A stretch of 64,000 bases of DNA, from contig VANK01000003.1 of NCBI GenBank assembly GCA_008682415.1, positions 186,001 through 250,000 on the forward strand, given 5' to 3'. Numbering within the stretch: the first letter of the stretch is position 1; every line of letters starts with the position of its first letter. The position numbers and the translations under genes were made by a program. Of this stretch, positions 43,915 through 53,629 are shown piece after piece. The notes under the pieces were generated by a model. It was not told the DNA's origin. It did not search any database and saw only the letters and a program-made list of their open reading frames with translations. The stretch is from Acidobacteria bacterium AB60 (GTDB lineage Bacteria > Acidobacteriota > Terriglobia > Terriglobales > Acidobacteriaceae).

Positions 43915-44994
43915 ATGAATCTTCCCGTAAATCCGCCTATTCTTCCCATGCTCGCCAAACGGGTCGATGACGTCCCCAGTACAGGCGACTGGATCTTCGA
44001 GCCTAAGTGGGATGGCTTCCGTGTTTTGATCTTTCGCGACGGGGAAGAGATCCTCATCCAGAGCCGCGATGAGAAAGCCCTAAATCGCTACTTCCCCGAT
44101 ATGCTCGACCCATTGCGGGCGCAGCTCCCAGAACGCTGCGTGCTCGATGGCGAACTGGTGATCGCGCGCGAGGGACGGCTGGACTTCGATGCATTGCAAT
44201 TGCGGATTCATCCCGCGGCCTCACGGGTGAAGCTGCTGTCCGGGCAGATGCCCGCATCCGTCATATTCTTCGACCTGCTCTGCGTGGACGATCGCGATCT
44301 GCGTGGCGAACCTTTCGCCACACGGAGGACGGAACTGGAGTCGCTGCTGGTTGGCGCTACTCCACCGGTCCATATAACACCCGCAACCCGGGACCGTTCG
44401 ACAGCGGTGGATTGGTTTCGGCGCTTCGAGGGGGCGGGACTTGATGGCGTAGTCGCAAAGCCGAGCCACGACTCGTACCACCCGGATAAACGCGTCATGT
44501 TGAAGATCAAGCATGAGCGCGACTGCGACTGTGTGGTGGCCGGCTTCCGCTGGTACAAGGATGCTGTGGGTAAGGAGGTGGGCTCGCTCCTTCTTGGGCT
44601 CTTTAACGAATCCGGCGCACTGCAGCATGTAGGGGTGTGCGCCAGTTTCAGCAAGCAGAAGCGGCGTGAACTCATCGAGTTCCTTAGCCCTTATCGCGAG
44701 AATGCGTTGGCGGAGCATCCGTGGAAGGACTGGGCCGGCGCGCAAGGCGAAGTGGCGCAGCGTATGCCCGGCGCGCAAAGCCGCTGGAGCCAGGGAAAGG
44801 ATCTCTCGTGGGAGCCACTGCGTCCTGAGCTGGTGGTGGAGGTCGCCTACGAGCACATGCAGGCCGGCCGCTTCAGGCATATGGCGCAATTCCGGCGCTG
44901 GCGCAGCGACAAGGAGCCTAGGCGGTGCACCTATGCTCAACTGGAAGTGGTGCCGCCGGAGGAGCTGAAGACGATCTTTGCGCTGGGAAGATGA
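43915..44994 (+). CDS. ATP-dependent DNA ligase (LigC/LigD ligase-domain type)
   Basis: A 359-residue ATP-dependent ligase. The nucleotidyl Lys is K31 in FEPKWDGFR. Later motifs are VLDGELVIA, FFDLLCVDD, and the OB-fold domain ending FRRWRSDKEPRRCTYAQLE. Length and layout match stand-alone LigC-type enzymes related to the ligase domain of LigD, which seal breaks in end-joining or base-excision repair. It converges on the polymerase gene at 45014, with 19 bp between stops. It is the first gene to the right of the tRNA remnant. The overlapping frame 43710-43970 is not supported. Confidence 0.88.
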   Translation: MNLPVNPPILPMLAKRVDDVPSTGDWIFEPKWDGFRVLIFRDGEEILIQSRDEKALNRYFPDMLDPLRAQLPERCVLDGELVIAREGRLDFDALQLRIHPAASRVKLLSGQMPASVIFFDLLCVDDRDLRGEPFATRRTELESLLVGATPPVHITPATRDRSTAVDWFRRFEGAGLDGVVAKPSHDSYHPDKRVMLKIKHERDCDCVVAGFRWYKDAVGKEVGSLLLGLFNESGALQHVGVCASFSKQKRRELIEFLSPYRENALAEHPWKDWAGAQGEVAQRMPGAQSRWSQGKDLSWEPLRPELVVEVAYEHMQAGRFRHMAQFRRWRSDKEPRRCTYAQLEVVPPEELKTIFALGR

Positions 44995-45013
44995 AGGCAG
45001 CGCATGTTTCAGA

Positions 45014-46360
45014 CTACTCGGCTGTGTCGGAGCTTTGGGATTCACCAGGCATCTGTGCTCGCTTTCGACCAGGGCCGGTCCATTCAGGAACTTCGTCGGG
45101 ATCGGGTTTCTCCTGGTGCGGGCGGACGTCTTCGGGGACATGGCGCAGGTTCACGCGGATGCGCGTCCAGGTGCTGTATCGGCCACGCATGGCATCGACG
45201 AGCACGTCATCGATAGCGAGATGCTGTGCGGCCGCGGGGTGGCTCTGCTTCCAACGCTCGAGACCCGCCAGCGCCTCGGCTTTGCTATGTGAATTGGCAA
45301 CGGTGATCAGTGGCATCTTTTCACGCGCCGGTTTTTTGGCTGCGGGCCTGGCACGGGATGGAGCCACGCGCGGAGCCTCTCCCGCCATCTTGCGGAAGTG
45401 TGGCGGCCAGGGAGCGTCTCCAAGGCCTTCGGCTTCGTCGCGGGCGGCGATCTCGAGAAGAATGTCGAGCGATCCGGCAGCGTCGTTCATTTCGGCGTGG
45501 GGGTCGCCGATCCGAGCGAACCGGGCGGGCATGGTGAGGACTGTAAAGTCCGCGGGGTCGCAGGCCTCGACTTCGTCCCAGGAGAGGGGGGCCGAGACGC
45601 GCGCATCGGGGAGGGGGCGGACGGAATAGGCGGAGGCTGTGGTGCGATCTTTTGCGTTCTGGTTGTAATCGAGGAAGACGCCGTGGCGCTCTTCTTTCCA
45701 CCACTTGGAGGTTGCCAGAGCGGGTACGCGGCGCTCGATAGCTCGGGAGAGCGCCAGGGCTGCCCGCCGGACCTGATCGAACCCCCAGTGCGGATGGATA
45801 TGGACATTGATGTGCATACCGCGGGAGCCGCTTGTCTTGGGCCAGCCTTTCATCCCGGCTTCCTCGAGCAGTGCTTTGACCTCAAGGGCCACACGGCGGA
45901 CATCGTCCCAGGTGACGCCGGGGCCGGGATCGAGGTCGACGCGCATTTCATCGGGGTGCTCAAGGTCACCCGAGCGCAGTGGATGCGGGTGCAACTCGAT
46001 ACAACCAAGATTCACGATCCACGCGAGGCCTGCTGCGTCGTCGACGACAACCTCTTCGGCAGTGCGCCCGGAGGGGAACGAGAGGGTCACAGTTCGCAGC
46101 CACGCCGGGCGGTCGGAAGGCGCCCGTTTCTGGTAGAAAGCATCTTCCTCGGCGCCGTTCACGAATCGCTTGAGAACGATGGGGCGATCAAAGATGCCGG
46201 ACACGGCTCCGGGCGCCACCGATAGGTAATAATTGACGATGTCGAGCTTGGACAGTTGAACTTGCCGGGTGAAGTAGAGTTTGTCGGGATGCGAAATGCG
46301 CACTGCGCGTCCCTCGATGGATAACGTCTCAGCATGTTCGGATTTATCTGCTCGACTCAT
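45014..46360 (-). CDS. LigD-type polymerase (PrimPol) domain protein
   Basis: A 448-residue LigD polymerase-domain protein (archaeo-eukaryotic primase fold). Metal-binding motif RVDLDPGP is near 141-148, TSGSRGMHI is near 181-189, and VFLDYNQNAKDRT holds the third carboxylate. An Ala/Pro-rich linker leads to a short C-terminal segment (GRYSTWTRIRVNLRHVPED) often seen in these proteins. It would fill gaps and add ribonucleotides in non-homologous end joining. It is paired with the ligase at 43915. No Ku gene is in the window, so the pathway is incomplete here. Confidence 0.88.
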   Translation of the reverse strand: MSRADKSEHAETLSIEGRAVRISHPDKLYFTRQVQLSKLDIVNYYLSVAPGAVSGIFDRPIVLKRFVNGAEEDAFYQKRAPSDRPAWLRTVTLSFPSGRTAEEVVVDDAAGLAWIVNLGCIELHPHPLRSGDLEHPDEMRVDLDPGPGVTWDDVRRVALEVKALLEEAGMKGWPKTSGSRGMHINVHIHPHWGFDQVRRAALALSRAIERRVPALATSKWWKEERHGVFLDYNQNAKDRTTASAYSVRPLPDARVSAPLSWDEVEACDPADFTVLTMPARFARIGDPHAEMNDAAGSLDILLEIAARDEAEGLGDAPWPPHFRKMAGEAPRVAPSRARPAAKKPAREKMPLITVANSHSKAEALAGLERWKQSHPAAAQHLAIDDVLVDAMRGRYSTWTRIRVNLRHVPEDVRPHQEKPDPDEVPEWTGPGRKRAQMPGESQSSDTAE

Positions 46361-46708
46361 CCGTGTGAAGCCTCCCCTGCGACTGGGCTGTGCGTCCGCT
46401 TGTATCGTTCGGCTTCATTTTCAGGTCTGAGGGGTACGCCTGCCAACCCGCAAGCGGGTTGGGGAGATTGCCAAGATCCAGGCAGAGATTGATGATTGCG
46501 GCGCGCCGGAGAGCACCTTGCGATGGAACCTCCCGTGAGTGCCCATGACCTCGGACTACTGACCGGCAAGATCCGCCTATTACTCGCTGTCCGGAGTGAC
46601 CCTGCTTGTCCTAATGGCGACCACTCAGGTCAAAGCGGGTGCGGTCTCCTGTGCTCCCCACCTATCTGCGCGTTGCCGGGGTACACTGGACTGCATCTGA
46701 GGGCACCG

Positions 46709-47536
46709 ATGGCGGCTGAAGGCACGGAAGGCATCGTCTCACAGTTTGCGGGCGTTTATCGCGAGTGGGCGCCTCGTGCCTCGCTGCGCGAGCACGTCCG
46801 TTGCTTATGGATCAATGATCTTAGAGCCGCGCGCAGCAGCAATTTGCGGGTGGTGCCCGATGGGTGTGTCGACATCATTTGGACGGGGGAGTCGCTCTGC
46901 GTCGCCGGCCCGGATACCGAAGCCATTCTTACCGAGCTGCCGTGCCGTTCCATCGTTGTGGGAGTGCGTTTTCATCCCGGGACGGCTGCCGCATGGCTGG
47001 GCCAACCGGTGGGTGAGATTGTGAACACTCGAGTTCCTCTTGCCGCGTTCTGGAGACACGAAGCGCCCCGGCTTACTGATGGAGCCGCGGCGCGCGGTTG
47101 TGGAAGACAAGTGGCGGAGGGATTAGAAGCCTTCCTCGCCGGCAGGCTGGCTTCGGTTGGGTCAGTTGACCCGGGGATCGCATTCCTGCGAAGGACTGCA
47201 GGGGATAACCGCGCGCCTGCGGGACTCAAGCTCGATCAACTCGCCGCGCATATGGGGACGAGCGAGCGCACGTTGCGCCGCCGGAGCCTGGACGTCTTCG
47301 GCTATGGGTTCAAGACGCTGGACCGCATCCTCCGATTTCAGAGGTTCTTCCGTCTCGCAGCTCGGGCAGAGAAGCGCGACCTGGCAACTCTGGCCGCTCG
47401 AGCTGGCTATGCTGACCAGGCGCACCTGAGCCGTGAGGTGCGGCGGATCAGCGGGATAACGCCGGGCGACTTTGTCGTCCAGATGCAGGGGAGTTTGGCC
47501 GATTCGTTCAAGACAGCCTTCGCCGGACACATGTAG
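46709..47536 (+). CDS. AraC-family regulator (DUF6597-type sensor)
   Basis: A 275-residue regulator. The N-terminal region (WAPRASLREHVRCLWIND, VVPDGCVDIIW, VGVRFHPGTAAAWLG) is the DUF6597-type ligand domain. The C-terminal AraC DNA-binding domain has SERTLRRRSLDVFGYGFK and AARAGYADQAHLSREVRR. The frame is open to 46496, but ATG 46709 has GAGGG five bases upstream and gives the family length. It is followed by two genes in the same direction, which it may regulate. Confidence 0.84.
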   Translation: MAAEGTEGIVSQFAGVYREWAPRASLREHVRCLWINDLRAARSSNLRVVPDGCVDIIWTGESLCVAGPDTEAILTELPCRSIVVGVRFHPGTAAAWLGQPVGEIVNTRVPLAAFWRHEAPRLTDGAAARGCGRQVAEGLEAFLAGRLASVGSVDPGIAFLRRTAGDNRAPAGLKLDQLAAHMGTSERTLRRRSLDVFGYGFKTLDRILRFQRFFRLAARAEKRDLATLAARAGYADQAHLSREVRRISGITPGDFVVQMQGSLADSFKTAFAGHM

Positions 47537-47546
47537 TGTTGCGTGC

Positions 47547-48041
47547 ATGAAGAGTCTGCGGAGAGTCGCTAAAATTTCGCTTGCCTTATGGATACTGAGC
47601 TACGTCTACGGCGGCAGGGCTGCAATGGCTGACCCCGGACAAAGCACCACGGTCGAGTCACGCGCGGTGACTGTGAGAATCGACCGGCCCTTCGCCGAGG
47701 TATACGCGTTTCTGGTCGACCCCGCCAATTGGAACAGATGGGCATTCGGACTGGGCAAGAACATTCGAAGATCGCAGGGGGGCTGGATTGCCGACTCGGG
47801 CGGTGGGATTGCCAGGGTGCGATTCACGCCGCAGAATCGCTTTGGTGTTGTCGATCATACGATCATCCGCCCATCCGGCCAGCGTATTTACGTCCCCATG
47901 CGGCTGATTGCAAACGGCAGCGGCTGCGAGTTGATTTTTACTTTGTTTCGCGAGCGCAATATGTCGGATGCGCAGTTTGCGTCGGATGGTGACTTTGTGC
48001 AGCGCGACCTCAATGGCTTGAAGAGGCTGCTGGAGCCGTGA
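47547..48041 (+). CDS. Exported SRPBCC/START-like protein
   Basis: A 164-residue protein. A signal peptide (about residues 1-25) precedes an SRPBCC-type domain (VRIDRPFAEVYAFLVDPANW) of the polyketide-cyclase/START fold, which binds hydrophobic ligands. The start is 10 bp after the regulator stop and the stop overlaps the next start (GTGA), so it belongs to an operon. Export of this fold is uncommon. No active-site role can be claimed. Confidence 0.68.
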   Translation: MKSLRRVAKISLALWILSYVYGGRAAMADPGQSTTVESRAVTVRIDRPFAEVYAFLVDPANWNRWAFGLGKNIRRSQGGWIADSGGGIARVRFTPQNRFGVVDHTIIRPSGQRIYVPMRLIANGSGCELIFTLFRERNMSDAQFASDGDFVQRDLNGLKRLLEP

Positions 48042-49081
48042 GACTGCGAGGATTACAGCGCGGAAGGGCACTGGTCGTACTTCTGGTGCTTGTCACATCA
48101 TGCTGGATCCACGCGCAAAGCAAGAAACAAGGCTCGAAGTCCAGCGCTGGAGAGAAGGAGCCGACACTGCTCAGCCGCCAGGCCTTTACTCAAGCTGGGC
48201 ATTTTATCGACCAGACAGCGCGGCCGCTCGAGCGCGCTTTGTTCGCTTTCTATTTCAAACATGGCAGCCGCGATGCGGTGATGGCCGAATTGGCCAAGTT
48301 CCAAAATCGTGATGGAGGATTTGCGTCCTGTCTGGAGAGTGATACGCGCTGGTGCGGCTCTTCTCCTCTTGGAGCGATGAAAGCTTTACGAATACTTACG
48401 GAACTGAGGGTACCGGCAGAGGACCCGCGGGTAAAAGCGGTCATCCAGTACTTGCAGAGGAGTTTTGACCACAAGCAAGGCGGGTGGCATGCGCTGCCGA
48501 AGGAAGCGAACGCGGCGCCGCATGCTTCCTGGTGGGAGGTGCGTGAGGACACGGGAAGGTGCGACGTAGACAGCCCTGTATTTCCGACGGCGGCGATCGC
48601 GGGATACCTCCAGCCTTATGCAGCATTGTTGCCGCCAGGGTACGTGAAGGGCATCACGGAATCGTCGCTGACCTACCTGGCGTCCGCTCCGCTTCAGATG
48701 AAGATGCCGGACATCGAGTCCCTTATTGAACTCGTGCGATTGCTGCCGGCGAATCAGAGCATGAAAGGCCGCCGCAAACTCAAGCATGTGCTGGCTGCGG
48801 TTGTCGTGGAAGACAGTAAACAGTGGAACAGTTATAACGTCAAGCCGCTGACGTACGTTCACAGCACCAGCTCGCCACTCTATGACGGAATGAACGAGGG
48901 GATCGCCGCCAATCTGGACTACCTCATCTCTACGCAGATGCCCGATGGCGGGTGGGCGCTGACGTGGTCGTGGAAAGAGCGCGATCCGGCAGCCTGGGAG
49001 GCGAGCGAAAGAGAGTGGCGAGGCGTGGTGACTCTGGAAAACCTGCAAACCCTGCAGGCTTTCCACCGCATTGCGCCGTGA
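48038..49081 (+). CDS. Exported alpha/alpha-toroid protein
   Basis: A 347-residue protein with a signal peptide (about 1-26). Repeats of the prenyltransferase/squalene-oxidase kind follow, for example LAKFQNRDGGFASC, YLQRSFDHKQGGWHALP and LISTQMPDGGWALTW, each with the QxxDGGW-like signature. The fold is an alpha/alpha toroid. Cyclase activity is not indicated, since no DxDD motif is seen. GTG 48038 overlaps the preceding stop. Function unknown. Confidence 0.65.
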   Translation: MRLRGLQRGRALVVLLVLVTSCWIHAQSKKQGSKSSAGEKEPTLLSRQAFTQAGHFIDQTARPLERALFAFYFKHGSRDAVMAELAKFQNRDGGFASCLESDTRWCGSSPLGAMKALRILTELRVPAEDPRVKAVIQYLQRSFDHKQGGWHALPKEANAAPHASWWEVREDTGRCDVDSPVFPTAAIAGYLQPYAALLPPGYVKGITESSLTYLASAPLQMKMPDIESLIELVRLLPANQSMKGRRKLKHVLAAVVVEDSKQWNSYNVKPLTYVHSTSSPLYDGMNEGIAANLDYLISTQMPDGGWALTWSWKERDPAAWEASEREWRGVVTLENLQTLQAFHRIAP

Positions 49082-49436
49082 GAGCCCTATGCCCACGTTA
49101 CGCTGAACGGGGCCGTGCGGATCCGCTCCTCGGTTGGGCCGAGGCGATGGCGCGGGCTCTTACCTGCTTCCTCTCTCTCGGTTCTGTTGTCCGAAGATCA
49201 GCCGCTCTCGTCGTAATATTTGGACCTTGCACCGCGCGACAGCCCAGGCTAATCGCAAAGGCATGGCTTTTCGCCAGGCTCATTGGCCATCTTCGTGCAA
49301 GAGGTAGTCGTGTGCAATGCAGCTCACGGGCACGGTCCTCGAATCGAGTGTCTGATGATCGATGGGCTGCGACGGGCCCATTCGTCCTGATATCTAACCC
49401 ATATGTACGGAAGCCGATCGAGAGAGATTCAATCCC
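49082..49436. other. 355-bp gap without a supported gene
   Basis: Between the toroid gene and the GH18 gene I see no supportable gene. The last bases hold GAGAG about nine bases before the GH18 ATG. Confidence 0.4.
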
Positions 49437-50678
49437 ATGGCCAACCGCTCTGCAATTTTGAGTCACTTAGCAGTCTTTTGCCTGATCACATTCGCTTCGG
49501 CGCCTTTTACCTCGCAGGTACAGGGGGAAGCCCTTCAAGACCTTGATCGCCCCTTGGTGATCGGCTACTTTGGACACGACGGGTTATACAACGCACCGTA
49601 TTTCTTGCGCGATCTTGTGCGAAACGGAGGGGCGGACCTTCTGGATCAAATGAACTATTCGCATGCATCGGTGACCGCCGGCCGCTGCTCCATTCTCGAT
49701 GCCCGCGCGGACTTGGAGACTGCCTATAGCCAGGAGAACAGCGTGAACGGCAGAGCGGATGACCCGACCTCGTCCTTCCGAGGTTATCTTCATCAGTTGA
49801 AGCTTCTGAAGATGCTTCATCCCAATCTCAAGGTGCTGATCTCCCTGGAGGGAGCGGCGGCAGATTTCCGCTACGACTCACAGCCAGCACAACGTGCTGG
49901 ATTTGTCTCTTCGTGTGTGGACATGTTCCTCAAGGGCCGATTTTCCGAGACGATCGTGGAGCCGGGTATCTTCGATGGAATCGATGTGGATTGGGAATAT
50001 CCTGAGCGGGAGGATGCGGACAACTTCCTGGCACTTCTGAAGGAATTTCGCGAGCAGATGGAGAGGGCGCGTCGTGGCGCGCTCCTGACGATTGCCGTGG
50101 GAGACAGCCCGAAGATGCATCCTGGAACGGATTTCCGATCCGTGTCGGAGGTCGTCGACCAAGTTGGCGTCATGAACTATGACTACACCGGGCCGTGGAA
50201 TTCGGTCACTGGGATTCTCGCACCCCTATTTCGTTTGCCGAATGCGCCCAACTATTACGGCAGTGTGGCAGAGAGCCTGGCGGCCTATGAGGATGAAGGC
50301 GTACCGACAGAGAAACTCCTGATGGGTCTTCCATTCTACGGCTATCACTGGAGTGAGGTTGACCCGGCCAACCATGGCCTGCACCAGACGGGGCACGGCG
50401 TCACCCAGGACCTGCCCTATCGCATGATCCAGACATTTGCCGCGCGATACTCGGTGTACCGAGATCCCCGCACGCGCTCCCCGTGGCTCTTTGACGGCGC
50501 GGATTTCTGGACGTTTGATGATCCTGTCTCGATTGCCTATAAGACGAGCTTCGCCGCAGACCGTGGACTAGGGGGAGTGATGATCTGGGAACTCGATCAA
50601 GACACCTCAGAGGCGACGCTCTTGAACACGGTATGGCGCTCGCTGCGAGAACCCTTCGAGGTCCCGCTCGGGGATTAA
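49437..50678 (+). CDS. Exported GH18 family glycosidase (chitinase-like)
   Basis: A 413-residue secreted protein (signal peptide about 1-30). The GH18 catalytic motif DxxDxDxE is DGIDVDWEYP near residues 180-189, with its acid/base Glu. Further GH18 features are QVGVMNYDYTGPW and LGGVMIWELDQD. It would cleave chitin or peptidoglycan-like N-acetylglucosamine polymers by substrate-assisted catalysis. No chitin-binding domain is present. It appears monocistronic. Confidence 0.88.
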   Translation: MANRSAILSHLAVFCLITFASAPFTSQVQGEALQDLDRPLVIGYFGHDGLYNAPYFLRDLVRNGGADLLDQMNYSHASVTAGRCSILDARADLETAYSQENSVNGRADDPTSSFRGYLHQLKLLKMLHPNLKVLISLEGAAADFRYDSQPAQRAGFVSSCVDMFLKGRFSETIVEPGIFDGIDVDWEYPEREDADNFLALLKEFREQMERARRGALLTIAVGDSPKMHPGTDFRSVSEVVDQVGVMNYDYTGPWNSVTGILAPLFRLPNAPNYYGSVAESLAAYEDEGVPTEKLLMGLPFYGYHWSEVDPANHGLHQTGHGVTQDLPYRMIQTFAARYSVYRDPRTRSPWLFDGADFWTFDDPVSIAYKTSFAADRGLGGVMIWELDQDTSEATLLNTVWRSLREPFEVPLGD

Positions 50679-50854
50679 CAGCTACAAAGAGTCTCGCCCC
50701 AGCTTGACACATACGAAGTGGCGAGCACTTTGGCCGGGAAGATCGTGCAGCGCCAGTTTCTCCAGTCGGCCTCCGCTCGCCGAAGTGCATGTCATAGTTA
50801 TTACCCGAGCGCCGGAGTAATGGGGCGATCTGAACAGCCGCGGCGCATAGCCTG

Positions 50855-52048
50855 TTATGATCCGCCCGCACAGGCAGGAGAGATCTGTGAGGATTCCGGT
50901 GGGATACACGCGGCGTCTTCCTGGGGAAGGGCCACGATTTTGCCCGCGTGCGTTCCTGTATCCGGAATTCTCATGCCATACAGGACGGGATCACTGCCTT
51001 TGCTGGTTTTGGAAAAGACAAATTGCAGTGGAACCTTGTGCTTCGCGGCCCATTCAGCTGCGGAGGCGTCGATTTGGCTTGTCTGGGAGGCGCCGATTTG
51101 CCGCGACAGAGCGTCGAGTTGGTGCGCGATGATGGGTTGGGAATGATCTCCGCCCTGAATCGCAGCGATCCGCAACCAATAGTAGGCGAGGGTGGGATCG
51201 TTAGGTTTGGCAGGTTCGAGTGAGGCTCGGTGCGCAAGCATCAGAGAGGCCTGCCACACACCTGCGGATGCGGCTTCCTGCAGCGCAGAGTCAGCTTCCT
51301 TCGGGGAAGTTGCCAACTTCGGGTTGCGGTCCACCAACCAGCCGAACGCGTATTTTGCGGGCACCAGTCCCGCAAGAGCAGATTTGCGCAGGAGGCTTAC
51401 AGCTCTTGCAATGCCATGGGGCGCCGCCGTATCGACAGAGAGCAAGATTCCGAGCCGGTATTGTGCATATGGATCGTTGCGCCTGGCGCCGATCTCATAC
51501 CAGTGCAGAGCGCCGGATTTGTTGATGGAACCGTCGATCCCAAAGTAGTCGATGTCTCCGAGGATACATGCAGCTCGTCCGCTGCCCTGGGCGGCCGCAT
51601 CCCGCAGCCAGGCAGCACTTAGCGCTGTATCGCGCCGCACCCCGGTGCCCCACAGATATGCGACTGCGAGATTAACCTTTGCATTGAGTGAACCAGAAGC
51701 CACGGCTCGCTCGAGCCAACGTACTGAACGAGCAGGATCTTTGGCTACACCGATGCCAACCTCGTAAAAATAAGCGATGGTTCGCTGGGCCACCGGGTCA
51801 CCGAAGTTTGCCGCCTTCTCATACCAGTAGGCCGCGAGTTTCTCATTGCGCTCGGTCCCGCGGCCATTGAAGTAGGAGTCGGCCAGCTTGATCTGATCCT
51901 TCACGGAACCGCGCTCTGCTTTCTTCTTCAAGCGATCGAGGTTGCCGGCTGGCGCGCAAAGAGGCCAGAGCAGAAGGCAAAGAAAAAAGCCGGCTTGAAT
52001 CGCCGGCGGAACCCAATGCAAAATTGTGGATTTGTTCAACTTTTTCAT
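50855..52048 (-). CDS. Exported Sel1-repeat protein
   Basis: About 397 residues: an N-terminal hydrophobic export segment, then at least six Sel1-like repeats (for example AADSYFNGRG, AYFYEVGIGVAKDPARSV, LAVAYLWGTGVRRDTALSA). Sel1 repeats form a superhelix for protein contacts. ATG 52048 (MKKLNKS) has AGAAG upstream; an earlier ATG at 52081 is possible. It is the last of three minus-strand genes beginning with rubrerythrin, probably in one operon. The role is unknown. Confidence 0.78.
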   Translation of the reverse strand: MKKLNKSTILHWVPPAIQAGFFLCLLLWPLCAPAGNLDRLKKKAERGSVKDQIKLADSYFNGRGTERNEKLAAYWYEKAANFGDPVAQRTIAYFYEVGIGVAKDPARSVRWLERAVASGSLNAKVNLAVAYLWGTGVRRDTALSAAWLRDAAAQGSGRAACILGDIDYFGIDGSINKSGALHWYEIGARRNDPYAQYRLGILLSVDTAAPHGIARAVSLLRKSALAGLVPAKYAFGWLVDRNPKLATSPKEADSALQEAASAGVWQASLMLAHRASLEPAKPNDPTLAYYWLRIAAIQGGDHSQPIIAHQLDALSRQIGASQTSQIDASAAEWAAKHKVPLQFVFSKTSKGSDPVLYGMRIPDTGTHAGKIVALPQEDAACIPPESSQISPACAGGS

Positions 52049-52111
52049 GACCCGACTTCTTTCCAATCCCTCGATGCGCAACTACAGCGTCGTTCCTGCA
52101 AGTGCTAAAGT

Positions 52112-52651
52112 TCATTCCGGCTCCGCCTCCCGGGAAGTTTGTTGATGACTTGTGTCTCCCGGGATGACGGCGTGTACTCCGAACTGATGAACCAATCTAG
52201 CTCCCTGGTGAGCGGTGTTGACAAGGCTCAAAGCCCCAGTTGCGTACAGTGCGAGAAAAACCAGTGTCAAGGAAGCAAATTGAAACCTGGTAGGTTGCCA
52301 GCGCAAAGCGCGAGGCAGAAAACACAGGAGCAGGAGCAGCACGGTTAAGGCGCTGAATACGATCATGGTTTCCGAGGCGAGGTTCTGATGTTCGTGCAGG
52401 ACCGAATCGACGGTTGCGGTGCGCTCCGCCAGTTCAGCCGCCGCATCTCCTGTTTCGACCGCGACGAAGAGGCTTGCGGTGCCCGCAAGCAGGAGCACGA
52501 GGCCGGCATACAGATAGGCTCTCCCCCGAGCAGGAGTCAGCAGAACACTGATGAGGATCCAGATTGGGCTCATCAGCAGCAGGACAATCGGGAAATGGAT
52601 GATCGCCGGGTGCAATGAAGCCCAATCCGGAATTGGCGGAAGGTGTGGCAT
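52112..52651 (-). CDS. DUF2231 membrane protein
   Basis: A 179-residue membrane protein with four hydrophobic segments (about 18-38, 46-66, 94-113, 125-147). The opening LHPAIIHFPIVLLL is the signature of DUF2231, often encoded with cytochrome or redox genes. It is 54 bp after the rubrerythrin gene and 63 bp before the Sel1 gene. Function is not known; a heme-related role is suggested in the family by conserved His residues. Confidence 0.8.
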   Translation of the reverse strand: MPHLPPIPDWASLHPAIIHFPIVLLLMSPIWILISVLLTPARGRAYLYAGLVLLLAGTASLFVAVETGDAAAELAERTATVDSVLHEHQNLASETMIVFSALTVLLLLLCFLPRALRWQPTRFQFASLTLVFLALYATGALSLVNTAHQGARLVHQFGVHAVIPGDTSHQQTSREAEPE

Positions 52652-52705
52652 GTCGAGACCTCGTTCGGAGGGTTTGTTGGAACGGTTTCGAGGTGGCGGC
52701 TGATT

Positions 52706-53329
52706 TCAGGCCACCTTTTCGAAGCGCTCTTTGGAGGTGAAGCAGGAGGGGCAACGATCAGCGACCCTGGTGCGGGATGTGAAGCCGCACACCGGGCAGA
52801 CGTAGTACCCTCCCGCGACAACGCCCTTGGAACGCTCCAGGTTGTCCAGGGCGGCCTGGTAGAGCTTGGCGTGCTCAGCTTCAGCGGCTTTTGCCAGGTT
52901 GAAGGTTCTGACGGCCTGCGCGTCGCCGTCTTCACGCGCCTGCTTCAGAAAGTTCGGATACATCGTGTCCCGTTCGTAGGATTCGCCCTTGATAGCAGCT
53001 TGCAGGTTTTCGCGGGTCGACCGTACCTCAACCAGGCCCAGGGTGAAAACTGGGTGGCCGCCGAGACGTTTGATGACCTGGGCGTGATTTTGAGCGTGAA
53101 TCTGCTCGGCGCGAGCGGCGGCACGGAACAGATTGGCGACGTCTGGGTAACCATCCGTATCGGCTCTTTGCGCGAAGGAAGTGTAGCGGGCTTCCGCATT
53201 GCTCTCCCCGTTGTAGGCCTCCTGCAGATTGACGAGTGTTGATTCGGCCTTGATGGCTGGAGCCAATGGGAAAAAAGCCAACACGGCGAGTACCGTCCAG
53301 GCGCGATTCAGAAGGGGAATTCTTGGCAT
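52706..53329 (-). CDS. Rubrerythrin with signal peptide
   Basis: A 207-residue rubrerythrin. The di-iron four-helix domain has YNGESNAEARYTSFA and RAEQIHAQNH, then IKGESYERDTMYP and AAEAEHAKLY. The C-terminal rubredoxin-like site is CPVCGF and CPSC. It differs from the usual cytoplasmic form by an N-terminal hydrophobic leader (about 8-28), so it is probably exported or membrane-attached. Rubrerythrins reduce peroxide. It is the first gene of a three-gene operon preceded by a sigma-54-like promoter. Confidence 0.88.
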   Translation of the reverse strand: MPRIPLLNRAWTVLAVLAFFPLAPAIKAESTLVNLQEAYNGESNAEARYTSFAQRADTDGYPDVANLFRAAARAEQIHAQNHAQVIKRLGGHPVFTLGLVEVRSTRENLQAAIKGESYERDTMYPNFLKQAREDGDAQAVRTFNLAKAAEAEHAKLYQAALDNLERSKGVVAGGYYVCPVCGFTSRTRVADRCPSCFTSKERFEKVA

Positions 53330-53383
53330 GATGTCTTCTCCACGGGCAGTAGGAAGTTTTGGGATTGCCCTGACCCGAGGAGG

Positions 53384-53399
53384 AGCACTTCAAGGGCCA
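53384..53399 (-). promoter_or_regulatory. Sigma-54-like promoter of the rubrerythrin operon
   Basis: On the minus strand TGGCCCTTGAAGTGCT has the GG-N10-GC spacing. It lies 55 bases before the rubrerythrin ATG. Confidence 0.55.
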
Positions 53400-53629
53400 C
53401 TGTGCGGAGCACCGGCACCCTGGGAGGATCGGCTTGGCAGAAGTGGTGATTCCGGACACCTGGTAAGTGGCCGAGCACTGCGCGTCGAGGACAGTGGGTA
53501 GCAAGTCTTGAACGAAGCCGTCCAAGATTCAGGACGGGCCAAAGTGTGATCCGCCTCACAGTCGTATCGGGGGTTGATTCAGTAGGGTCGAGAGTTACTC
53601 GTCGATCGGCGGGACGAGCGAGGTGTGAT

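Noticed and set aside
43710-43970. Small gene after the tRNA remnant
   Set aside because: It overlaps the ligase start, has no family resemblance and no good ribosome binding site.
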